Shown: piece by piece, positions 1 through 6,860 of the stretch
Numbering within the stretch: the stretch's first letter is position 1
Layout of the letters: each line of letters starts with the position of its first letter
Notes under the pieces: model-generated
What the model saw: the letters and a program-made list of their open reading frames with translations, nothing else
Told to the model about the DNA's origin: nothing
Databases searched by the model: none
Position numbers and translations under genes: made by a program
NCBI GenBank assembly: GCA_963821735.1
Contig: CAWGFK010000055.1
Coordinates: forward strand, 620,001-684,000
Length of the DNA stretch: 64,000 nt
Reading direction: 5' to 3'
Source: Laspinema sp963821735
GTDB lineage: Bacteria > Cyanobacteriota > Cyanobacteriia > Cyanobacteriales > Laspinemataceae

Positions 1-64
1 AAATTAAGAGACAGAGAGGAATAGACAGTCCCATTGTGATCAGAGATTTTAATCCCGTTTCCCA

Positions 65-522
65 AATTCCTTGATTGGGATATTTTCTAATTTTAATATC
101 TGTTTTTAAACCTTTCAATCAGCCCTGCAACTAAATCAGCCCAAAATTCCATAAGCCCAAAAATCAGACCCGAAAATCAGCCCTATAATCAGCCGCTCCA
201 ATCAGCCCTCCAATCAGCCCGAAAATCAACCCGAAAATCAAGCCTCCGAAAATCACTGAATAGTATAATCCAAGAGAGATGGTTTGTTTTAAGTTTTTCC
301 AAGAAATATCAAAACTTTCTGTTAAATAAATTGAATCAAGTTATTAAATATCAGCTATATCAGTTAATCTCTCCAATCAGCCCGACAATCAGCCCGAAAA
401 TCAAACCGACAATTACCCCGAAAATGACCTCCAATCAGCCCGAAAATCACCCGTCCAAAAATTAACCCTGAAATCAGTCCGTAAATCAGTCCATAAAATC
501 AGCCCAAAAATCAGTCTATTAA
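65..522 (-). repeat. Degenerate GGGCTGATT repeats, remnant of a GLIxGLI membrane domain
   Basis: On the plus strand AATCAGCCC recurs at irregular 9-18 base spacing, mixed with GAAAATCA. Read on the minus strand the units encode Gly-Leu-Ile runs such as GLIYGLISGLIFG, GVIVGLIFGLIVGLIGE and FGGLIFGLIFGLIGGLIG, but in different frames separated by stops and single-base shifts. An in-frame end such as AGLIERFKNRY lies near 65-110. This is best explained as the eroded or slipped C-terminal repeat domain of the adjacent NACHT gene. It is not a CRISPR array: units are too short and vary. Confidence 0.7.
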
Positions 523-1959
523 TCAGCAGAGTATTGATTTCGTTGTTGTTTGAGTTTCTAGCCAGGTTGGTTGCAGCTTTTCAATCAAAAATTCCCGTTG
601 ATTAATATCTTGTCGGCCCATACTTGCAGCCAACCATGCTAAATAATATTTAGCTTTTTCCGGTTCGTAGCCTGCAAGAGGTTGAGGGGTGATAGATTGG
701 GGTGGATAGAGTTTTCGATGCAAAAAATCGTCAAACAGTCGGCTTTGGCAATCTTGGGAGTTTTGAGGGAGGTTGTCTGGTAATTCATCAGGATAAGCAA
801 TCGGCATGAGGTTTAATAACATGGGATTCCGCGCCAACTCCATCAACCCAGAATTGGATTGGAGTTCATCCCAAATATGTTCTGCTTTACGCTGCTTTAA
901 ATACCCTTCAATCTGGTCATCAGCCAATTCACAAAGCCTGACTGCTCGTTCGACTCCCTTTAAACAGATGCGGCGCTTGTTGTCATCGGTGATGCTTTCA
1001 TAGTCTTTGACGCGGCAGCAGATAACCAATGCTTTTTGCTGATTGTGATAATCCGCTTGTAATGCATCGATCGCCCGAATCGCTTCTTTTGCTCGTTCCT
1101 CTCCCAACTCATCCAAACCATCAAGTAGCGGCACAATGCGGTCAAAAATCAGCCACTCCCGGCATAGCTTTGGATTTAGTCCATACTGCGCCACTATTTC
1201 TCCCACCATCCAATCCAGCATCCGTTCTCCCCGCCAAGCAGAAAGCTCAAAAATAAATGGGATAGGTTCTTTGGAATTGTTTTCGGCTGCTTCTCCTAAT
1301 GCTTGGGCTAATTTGAGCAATTCAGTCGTTTTGCCACTTCCCGGTTCTCCTAAAATTAATAAACGCTTGTTGGCTTCCTTGAAAATCTCTACAATCGGTT
1401 TACTGGGTGATAATTGGGTGACTTCTTCTGTCTGTAAATTCTCCAAATTCCGCCGAGTTTTGAGTTGAGGCAATTTATCAGCGATCGCATTTTGCAAACT
1501 GGCGGAAGGCTGAAAATTTTGCCACCACTTTCTCCACCGTTTTTGAGGAGAAGGTACAGGAGTTGGAGTGGTTGCTGCTGTAACGGATGATTGTTGAGCC
1601 GCTTTCCGTTGGGGTCGTTCCAAATCATCCGGAGAATCAATGCTGGTGATAGGAATATGGCTGTCTTGATCCAGCGAATTTTTCAGGCGATCATTAATGA
1701 GTTTCTGATTCTCTTGCAGGAGTTTGCGCCATAACTCTTCCGGGGGCGTTTCTTTTACCTTTAATAATTCCGGTCCAACGACAACAATGAGGGCAAAAAA
1801 AATTGCCCCACAAATTGTGACAGGAGTTGGCACATTCCCCATCCAATCCGGCAAGGGAGGCAGTTGGTTAACGAAATAAGGATAGAGAACAAACGCCAGG
1901 GCCACAAATGCCAACCGAGAGATACCGAAAAAATCGATTTTGCTGATTTGACATGACAT
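523..1959 (-). pseudogene. NACHT-domain NTPase, C-terminus broken by frameshifts
   Basis: A STAND-type NTPase of the NACHT family. Two hydrophobic segments lie near the N-terminus (about residues 11-33 and 46-64), then a polar linker, a Walker A GEPGSGKT (about 204-211) and a Walker B PLLDGLDELG (about 275-285). The start at 1959 is preferred over an in-frame ATG at 2058 because GAGGGGG precedes it and the extra 33 residues are not membrane-like. The frame ends at 523 just after LEKLQPTWLETQ-like residues. Downstream on the same strand the DNA still encodes Gly-Leu-Ile motifs (GLIFGLI) in shifting frames down to about 65, so the membrane repeat domain has been cut off. Similar proteins are proposed sensors in signalling or phage defence; the role here is inferred. 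The domain call is firm; function is not. Confidence 0.75.
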
Positions 1960-2077
1960 CCCCCTCGCAAATAGTGGTTGCTCTCTGTTAGCGAAATCGC
2001 AGAATTTAGGTTTAGTATTCCCCGAATTAAAGAAAATTATACCAAATCCGGTTATCAAAGACCTACTTTACCTCTTC

Positions 2078-2133
2078 AGCCCGCGCAGGCGGGCTTCGTC
2101 CGTATAGCCCCACCCTTCAGGGTGCGGGTTTTT
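2078..2133. repeat. Interspersed palindromic repeat, family A, copy 1
   Basis: Begins with the perfect inverted repeat AGCCCGCGCAGGCGGGCT, continues CTTCGTCCGTATAGCCC and ends with a second short inverted repeat around CACCCTTCAGGGTG. Closely related copies lie at 2726, 3984 and 5007, all in the same orientation in spacers between minus-strand genes. RNA from it could fold into two hairpins. Confidence 0.8.
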
Positions 2134-2162
2134 ATAGACCTTTGAAAACCAGATTCCCTAGT

Positions 2163-2543
2163 TTATTCCTGTTCTGGTTCTTCTTCTATCCACCATCGAA
2201 ATAATGTAGGTTCTTCCTCGTTGTTAACAGTAACCAGGATTAAACTTTCACCATAAGCATTAACAAACGAAGCCCGACAAAACCCCATTCCAGTTCCCGA
2301 ACAGTCCTCAAATTCAGGATATTCTAACTCATTTACCATTCGCTCTAACGACCCCGATAATAATTCGTTTGAGTTGGGATTTCGGTAATTAATCTGCCAT
2401 CCCTCGTCTAAAATAAATTCTCTGGCTTCGCTGTAAGGCATAGACTGACGCAAATCAGTAGGGACTTCTTGTGTGACTCCATTCAAGGGCAGAAACACAA
2501 TATTTAGAGCCAGTGCAATTCCTGAAAAAAGCGCGTGACGCAT
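2163..2543 (-). CDS. Small secreted hypothetical protein
   Basis: A 126-residue protein with a clear signal peptide: the first ~24 residues are MRHALFSGIALAL then a hydrophobic run ending near GVTQE. The mature part is acidic, has one close cysteine pair (DCSGTGMGFC, about residues 80-89) that could form a disulfide in the periplasm, and ends in an acidic tail. A purine-rich AAGGAAAG sits just upstream of the ATG. No enzyme motif is visible and I do not recognise a named family. It is flanked by family A repeats on both sides and is probably a single-gene unit. Confidence 0.75.
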   Translation of the reverse strand: MRHALFSGIALALNIVFLPLNGVTQEVPTDLRQSMPYSEAREFILDEGWQINYRNPNSNELLSGSLERMVNELEYPEFEDCSGTGMGFCRASFVNAYGESLILVTVNNEEEPTLFRWWIEEEPEQE

Positions 2544-2725
2544 GATATTACTTTCCTTTTGCTGGACAACATGACAAAAGAAATTCTCCCTCTGCTAATC
2601 GTGTAAGGCGCAAAGATATGCGCCCTAGAGCTTCAAAAGGAGAATTTATTAGGGTTTCGGTTAACGGTTACTGCTGAATCTTTTTCTAAACTAAAACCCT
2701 ACAATTGATTGATTCGCTTTAGATT

Positions 2726-2775
2726 AGCCCGCGCAGGCGGGCTTCGTCCGTATAGCCCCACCCTTTAGGGTGCGG
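2726..2775. repeat. Interspersed palindromic repeat, family A, copy 2
   Basis: Nearly identical to the copy at 2078: AGCCCGCGCAGGCGGGCT, then CTTCGTCCGTATAGCCC, then CACCCTTTAGGGTG. It lies 7 bases beyond the stop codon of the DRTGG-protein gene, so it would form hairpins in the 3' end of that transcript. Confidence 0.8.
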
Positions 2776-2782
2776 TTGATCT

Positions 2783-3886
2783 TTACCGCCCAGAAAGTAC
2801 AGGTTCCAAACCTAAAATAGATAGCAAGCGGTCTACGTCAAAATGCTCTGACATGAGTTTTCGCATAAATTCCACTTTAATCGGTTCATGTAGGCGAACT
2901 TGACCGAAGGTTTCATCGATAATTTCCACCGTTTTCAGGGTGTCCAAATCAACGGATAAAACCGGAACCTCGACCTCTTCAGCGCGATTCAGAATCATCT
3001 GACTCGGTGGCATATGTCCGGTGAGAATCAGACATTGGGTGGAGGTTTCCAGGGCCGCCAGTTGCAGTTCTGACCGATCGCCTCCGGTAATCACTGCCAT
3101 ATTTTGCGCTTGGGAGAAATACTTTAAAGCCGAGTTGACATTCATCGCCCCAATTTTCAGGGTTTCCACCATCAAATCTAGGCGATCGGGACGACAGAGC
3201 ACCTCCGCATTCAGCCGTTGCACCAACTCTCGAACGCTGACACTGCGAAGCAAATTGCTCCTTGGCAGCAACCCAAACACCCGAATCCCCTGTTCTTCCA
3301 AAAACGGACGCAGAATGGTCGAGGCACTGGGGACGACTTCTTCCGGGATATCGGTGAGGACCACTCCTAGCAGGCGATCGCCCAAGCGGTCCTGAACCGA
3401 TAGCAGTTCCCCCACATCTAACATCGAGTGGAAGCGCGCCACCAACAATACCGACGCCTCAATCAGACTGGCAACTTTAGGCACCGACAAATTAAATAAC
3501 CGGCCTTGATCTAAAGTCCCAGCCCCCTCTAAAATCGTTAAATCTCCCCCGAGTTTTTCCAACGAATTCACCAGACTCTCAGAGTAGTCCGTTTGTCCGA
3601 TGCCTTGCAGACGTTTCTCCAGGGTCGGCGCATCTAAAAACAGCAGGGTCTCCCCCAGTCGATTATCCGGCAGATTCAAAGTCTTGGCTAAAAATCGATG
3701 GTCCTCGTCTATCCCATCATTTCCCAATTCACTGAAACAGGTTCCCAGAGGTTTAGAATACGCAATATCCAGCCCCTTAGCTTGGAATTGCTGGGCCATG
3801 CCTAGGATAATCGAGGATTTACCGCTATAAGGCCGAGTTGATCCGATCGCGAGATATTTAGATTTTGGTTTGGCAGATGTTGGCAC
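2783..3886 (-). CDS. BioD-like P-loop / DRTGG domain protein (phosphotransacetylase-like family)
   Basis: 367 residues. The N-terminal half (about 10-215) is a dethiobiotin-synthetase-like P-loop domain with the phosphate-binding segment GSTRPYSGKSS at about 16-26 and an ILEGAG motif near 117. The C-terminal part (about 220-335) is a DRTGG domain, containing GAMNVNSALKYF and ITGGDRSELQLAAL. This two-domain arrangement matches the N-terminal regulatory part of bacterial phosphotransacetylases, without the catalytic domain; such stand-alone proteins are common in cyanobacteria and their reaction is unknown. The start codon is GTG at 3886. Transcribed alone; a family A repeat follows the stop. 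Confidence 0.85.
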   Translation of the reverse strand: MPTSAKPKSKYLAIGSTRPYSGKSSIILGMAQQFQAKGLDIAYSKPLGTCFSELGNDGIDEDHRFLAKTLNLPDNRLGETLLFLDAPTLEKRLQGIGQTDYSESLVNSLEKLGGDLTILEGAGTLDQGRLFNLSVPKVASLIEASVLLVARFHSMLDVGELLSVQDRLGDRLLGVVLTDIPEEVVPSASTILRPFLEEQGIRVFGLLPRSNLLRSVSVRELVQRLNAEVLCRPDRLDLMVETLKIGAMNVNSALKYFSQAQNMAVITGGDRSELQLAALETSTQCLILTGHMPPSQMILNRAEEVEVPVLSVDLDTLKTVEIIDETFGQVRLHEPIKVEFMRKLMSEHFDVDRLLSILGLEPVLSGR

Positions 3887-3983
3887 GCACTCACTCCCTA
3901 TTCTCTTGTGTGGACAGTCTGGTTTGGGTCGTCAGATGAAGTCTTCTCCCAAATCCAGTTGCAAAAAGTCGGTGTTCTGTCTT

Positions 3984-4056
3984 AGCCTGCGTAGGCAGGC
4001 TTCGTCTGTGTAGCCCCACCCTTTCCTTACGGAACGCTACGCGAACAGGGTGTGGG
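3984..4056. repeat. Interspersed palindromic repeat, family A, copy 3 (with insert)
   Basis: Variant AGCCTGCGTAGGCAGGCT keeps the palindrome through compensating changes (C/G pairs replaced by T/A pairs). Its second hairpin is split by about 25 bases, including TTACGGAACGCTACGCGAA, before the matching AGGGTGTGGG. Paired changes suggest the fold, not only the sequence, is retained. Confidence 0.7.
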
Positions 4057-4122
4057 TTAAGGTAGGCATCGGAAGCTGTTGTGCTGGCGACTGCCCCCTC
4101 TTGCTAATCGTCAGTCTTTATT

Positions 4123-4503
4123 CTAGTCATCCAGTAGTAATAACTTCCGATAGAACCCTTTAGAAAAATCTACCGAGTGGTGTCGCTTATGGCTGATAAT
4201 CACGTCGATTAAGTGGTCAATAAACTCAAAATTTGCCATTGTCACTTCATAGCTGAGGTCAGCATTCCCATCAAACTGGATGCGACACCGGGTGGGGTCA
4301 GCCGGGAGAGAGGAAACGTGCCAGCTTGCTACAAATGGAATGTTTTCACCGCCCTCTATTTTGCGCTCACCCTCCAAATTCCCTTGACGATAGAGGCTAA
4401 TTGCTCTCGGTAACACCGCTCGTTTATTGCCCTGGTAGTAAGGGATATAGACCCCTATTTCCCGATTATCCGCAGGCTGAAGTTGATCGAGGTTACTACC
4501 CAT
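4123..4503 (-). CDS. Conserved hypothetical protein
   Basis: 126 residues, soluble, no signal peptide or membrane segment. The sequence contains GVYIPYYQGNKRAVLPRA near residue 17 and a C-terminal segment FEFIDHLIDVIISHKRH with a basic stretch. GGAG lies about 10 bases ahead of the ATG. I recognise the style of a conserved cyanobacterial protein but no domain name or function. It is transcribed alone, with repeat-rich spacers on both sides. Confidence 0.7.
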   Translation of the reverse strand: MGSNLDQLQPADNREIGVYIPYYQGNKRAVLPRAISLYRQGNLEGERKIEGGENIPFVASWHVSSLPADPTRCRIQFDGNADLSYEVTMANFEFIDHLIDVIISHKRHHSVDFSKGFYRKLLLLDD

Positions 4504-5353
4504 GCTCGCTGCTCCTTCTAGTCCAGTATCAATAAAAAGTGTAGTGGAGAAGGGGGTGGGGAATTTAAGTCTTCCGGTGATGATTCCCTTATCCTCATCA
4601 ATTTTGGCAAGTTTTAGGGTCCCGCCCTCCCCTTGGCCCTATAGGGCTGTTTCATTCTCCCGGCAAAATTGATTTTTGTGTTGTCCCTAACCTTTGTCTG
4701 GCGAAGGATACAGGCTGATTCCCCTCCCTTGGAGGGGTGTCCCGAAGGGACGGGGTGGTCTCTTTTTCTTAGCTTTAACTTAAGAAATAATGCCGAAAAC
4801 CCTTGGGCTGTAATGCTTACAGTGTCGGGAAAATTTGAGAATGAAACAGCCCTACCCCAAGACACAGGAGAAGGGACCGGAGTCTGTAGGGGTGAAACTA
4901 TGATGGGGTGAGCAGTTGAGCTTTTGGATTTCCCCGTAACATGGGGACCCCACCCTAACCCTCCCCTTGCAAGGTAGCTTTTAAACGTTGGTTTTCGCTT
5001 CTCTAGCCTGCGTAGGCAGGCTTTGTCTGTGTAGCCGCACCCTTTAGGGTGTCGGCTTTCCGGAGACCTAGAAGACTGAATCCTGCTCAATTGCAGCAAC
5101 GAGTTAGAAAAATAACAATCAAGGATACAATAAAACAACATTAAGGTTTCTCTAAGCTCTTAGGGCTCCTGTTTCGACTGGCGTTGAAGCCGTAGAGACA
5201 TCGAGGGCGAGGATTCCCCAACGGGAATAGGAGTAGTCCGGGGGCGATCGCCTTTAATCCTGACTGGCATTTCCCACGGAATCCCTATCACGCCCTGGAG
5301 TCTAAGGGCTGAGAAACCACTGAACCTGTATTGCTTTTTTACCTAAGTAAACT
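4504..5353. other. Repeat-rich spacer without a convincing gene
   Basis: 850 bases. It holds an inverted repeat CCTCCCTTGGAGGGGTGTCCC near 4723, a copy of the CCCCACCCTAACCCTCCCC motif at 4948-4966 (also at 24088), and family A copy 4. The one long open frame here (4614-5141, minus) runs across these repeats and has no protein-like composition. The last ~200 bases presumably contain the promoter of the glucosyltransferase gene, but I cannot identify it. Confidence 0.6.
5007..5055. repeat. Interspersed palindromic repeat, family A, copy 4
   Basis: AGCCTGCGTAGGCAGGCT followed by TTGTCTGTGTAGCCGCACCC and TTTAGGGTG. Same variant of the stem as copy 3, without its insert. Confidence 0.75.
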
Positions 5354-6775
5354 ATGCCAGCCAATTCCTGGCCCGAAAACAATTCCTTCGAGGAATTCGA
5401 GCCTCTTCATTTGATTTTGTCTGCTTTTGAAGATTCTGATCAGGTCGAAGACTTTTCCTATCCGGGGTATCTGGGTCGCCGACTCAAAGCCGCAGTATTG
5501 CTATTGGGGATTTCTATTCTCACCCTTGTCCTTCATTTCCTCTCCTGGGGATATTGGCTGGTGTTGGGCTTTACGGCACTGTTAGCACTCCATGCGATTC
5601 GGATTGTCCGGGCGAAAGCATTTCCCACCCCACAACCCCTGGACCGGGAAAACCAGGAACACTGGCCCCAAGTTTCCTTGCTGGTGGCGGCTAAAAACGA
5701 AGAAGCCGTGATTGACAAGCTGATTCATGTCCTGTGCAATCTGGATTATCCCCGCGATCGCTATGAAGTTTGGGCGATCGACGATAACAGCAGCGATCGC
5801 ACCCCACAGGTGTTGCAGCAACTTGCTGAAAAATATGACAACCTCAATGTGTTTCGGCGTTCTGCTGATGCCACGGGGGGTAAATCGGGGGCGCTCAATC
5901 AAGTCATTCCCCTGACTCACGGAGAATTTATTGGGGTTTTTGATGCTGATGCTCAAGTCTCCCCAGACTTCCTGCAACGAGTCCTCCCCACCTTCCATCC
6001 GCCCCAAGTGGGGGCCGTGCAGATGCGGAAGGCGATCGCCAATCCTGGAGTCAATTTCTGGACCAAGGGACAAGTGGCAGAAATGGCCTTAGATAGCTAT
6101 TTCCAACAGCAACGCATCGCCCTCGGTGGCATTGGGGAACTGCGCGGGAACGGTCAATTTATCCGCCGTCAAGCCCTCGATCGCTGTGGCGGATTCAACG
6201 AAGAAACCATCACCGATGACCTGGATTTGACCATGCGGCTGCATCTGGACCGTTGGGATGTCCAATTTATCAGCGTCCCGGTTAAAGAAGAGGGCGTGAC
6301 TCGTCCCTTGGCCCTCTGGCATCAACGCAATCGCTGGGGAGAAGGGGGATATCAGCGGTATTTAGACTATTGGCGGCTAATTTTCAGCGATCGCCTCCCC
6401 AACTCCAAATCCTGGGATATGTTTGCCTTTTGGATTATCCAATATTTCCTCCCGGCAGCCGCTATCCCCGATTTAATCCTGGCGATCGGCTTCAAACATT
6501 TCCCCATTTACAGCCCCTTAACCACCCTTGCCATGAGTCTTTCCCTGGTGGGAATGTTTACCGGGCTCCGGCGCATTGAACGACAAACCGCTCAAATCGC
6601 CAAATCTCGACCCGCATCACCCCTCCAAACCCTAATCGAAACTGTGCGCGGTATCATTTACCTCCTGCACTGGGTAGTGGTGATTTCTAGCATCACCCTG
6701 CGGATTTCGGTCCGTCCCAAACAACTCAAATGGGTGAAAACCGTTCATCAAGGCAGCGGCGAATTACCCGCATAA
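5354..6775 (+). CDS. mgdA: GT2 glycosyltransferase, probable beta-monoglucosyldiacylglycerol synthase
   Basis: 473 residues. After an N-terminal hydrophobic pair (about 45-82) comes a GT-A domain with the family 2 motifs in order: DDNSSD (about 143), FDADAQVSP (about 199), TDDLDLTMRL (about 288) and QRNRWGEGG, a QxxRW motif (about 325). Two or three membrane helices follow (about 355-395 and 430-455). Length and layout match the cyanobacterial enzyme (Sll1377 type) that transfers glucose from UDP-glucose to diacylglycerol, the first step of galactolipid synthesis in cyanobacteria; it would act at the cytoplasmic membrane. The substrate assignment is from overall resemblance; other processive GT2 enzymes share the motifs. 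Convergent with dnaX. Confidence 0.75.
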   Translation: MPANSWPENNSFEEFEPLHLILSAFEDSDQVEDFSYPGYLGRRLKAAVLLLGISILTLVLHFLSWGYWLVLGFTALLALHAIRIVRAKAFPTPQPLDRENQEHWPQVSLLVAAKNEEAVIDKLIHVLCNLDYPRDRYEVWAIDDNSSDRTPQVLQQLAEKYDNLNVFRRSADATGGKSGALNQVIPLTHGEFIGVFDADAQVSPDFLQRVLPTFHPPQVGAVQMRKAIANPGVNFWTKGQVAEMALDSYFQQQRIALGGIGELRGNGQFIRRQALDRCGGFNEETITDDLDLTMRLHLDRWDVQFISVPVKEEGVTRPLALWHQRNRWGEGGYQRYLDYWRLIFSDRLPNSKSWDMFAFWIIQYFLPAAAIPDLILAIGFKHFPIYSPLTTLAMSLSLVGMFTGLRRIERQTAQIAKSRPASPLQTLIETVRGIIYLLHWVVVISSITLRISVRPKQLKWVKTVHQGSGELPA

Positions 6776-6794
6776 TTCTCCCATCTGACCCTGT

Positions 6795-6816
6795 GGGGCG
6801 ATTCGCGAATCGCCCC
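6795..6816. repeat. Interspersed palindrome, family B, copy 1
   Basis: Perfect 22-base palindrome GGGGCGATTCGCGAATCGCC plus two bases, in the spacer between the convergent glucosyltransferase and dnaX genes. A close relative lies inside the dnaX intein at 8693, and looser relatives are near 56.5-56.9 kb. Confidence 0.8.
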
Positions 6817-6860
6817 TACATTGAGGGTTTGCTGGGAAAACAGGCATAAATCCTATCCCT

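Noticed and set aside
118..520. CRISPR-like array (repeated AATCAGCCC)
   Set aside because: Units are only 9-18 bases, irregular and degenerate, with no unique spacers and no cas genes; they read as Gly-Leu-Ile codons of the NACHT gene on the other strand.
4614..5141. 175-residue open frame on the minus strand
   Set aside because: It runs through several repeat elements, has no ribosome site and no protein-like domain pattern.
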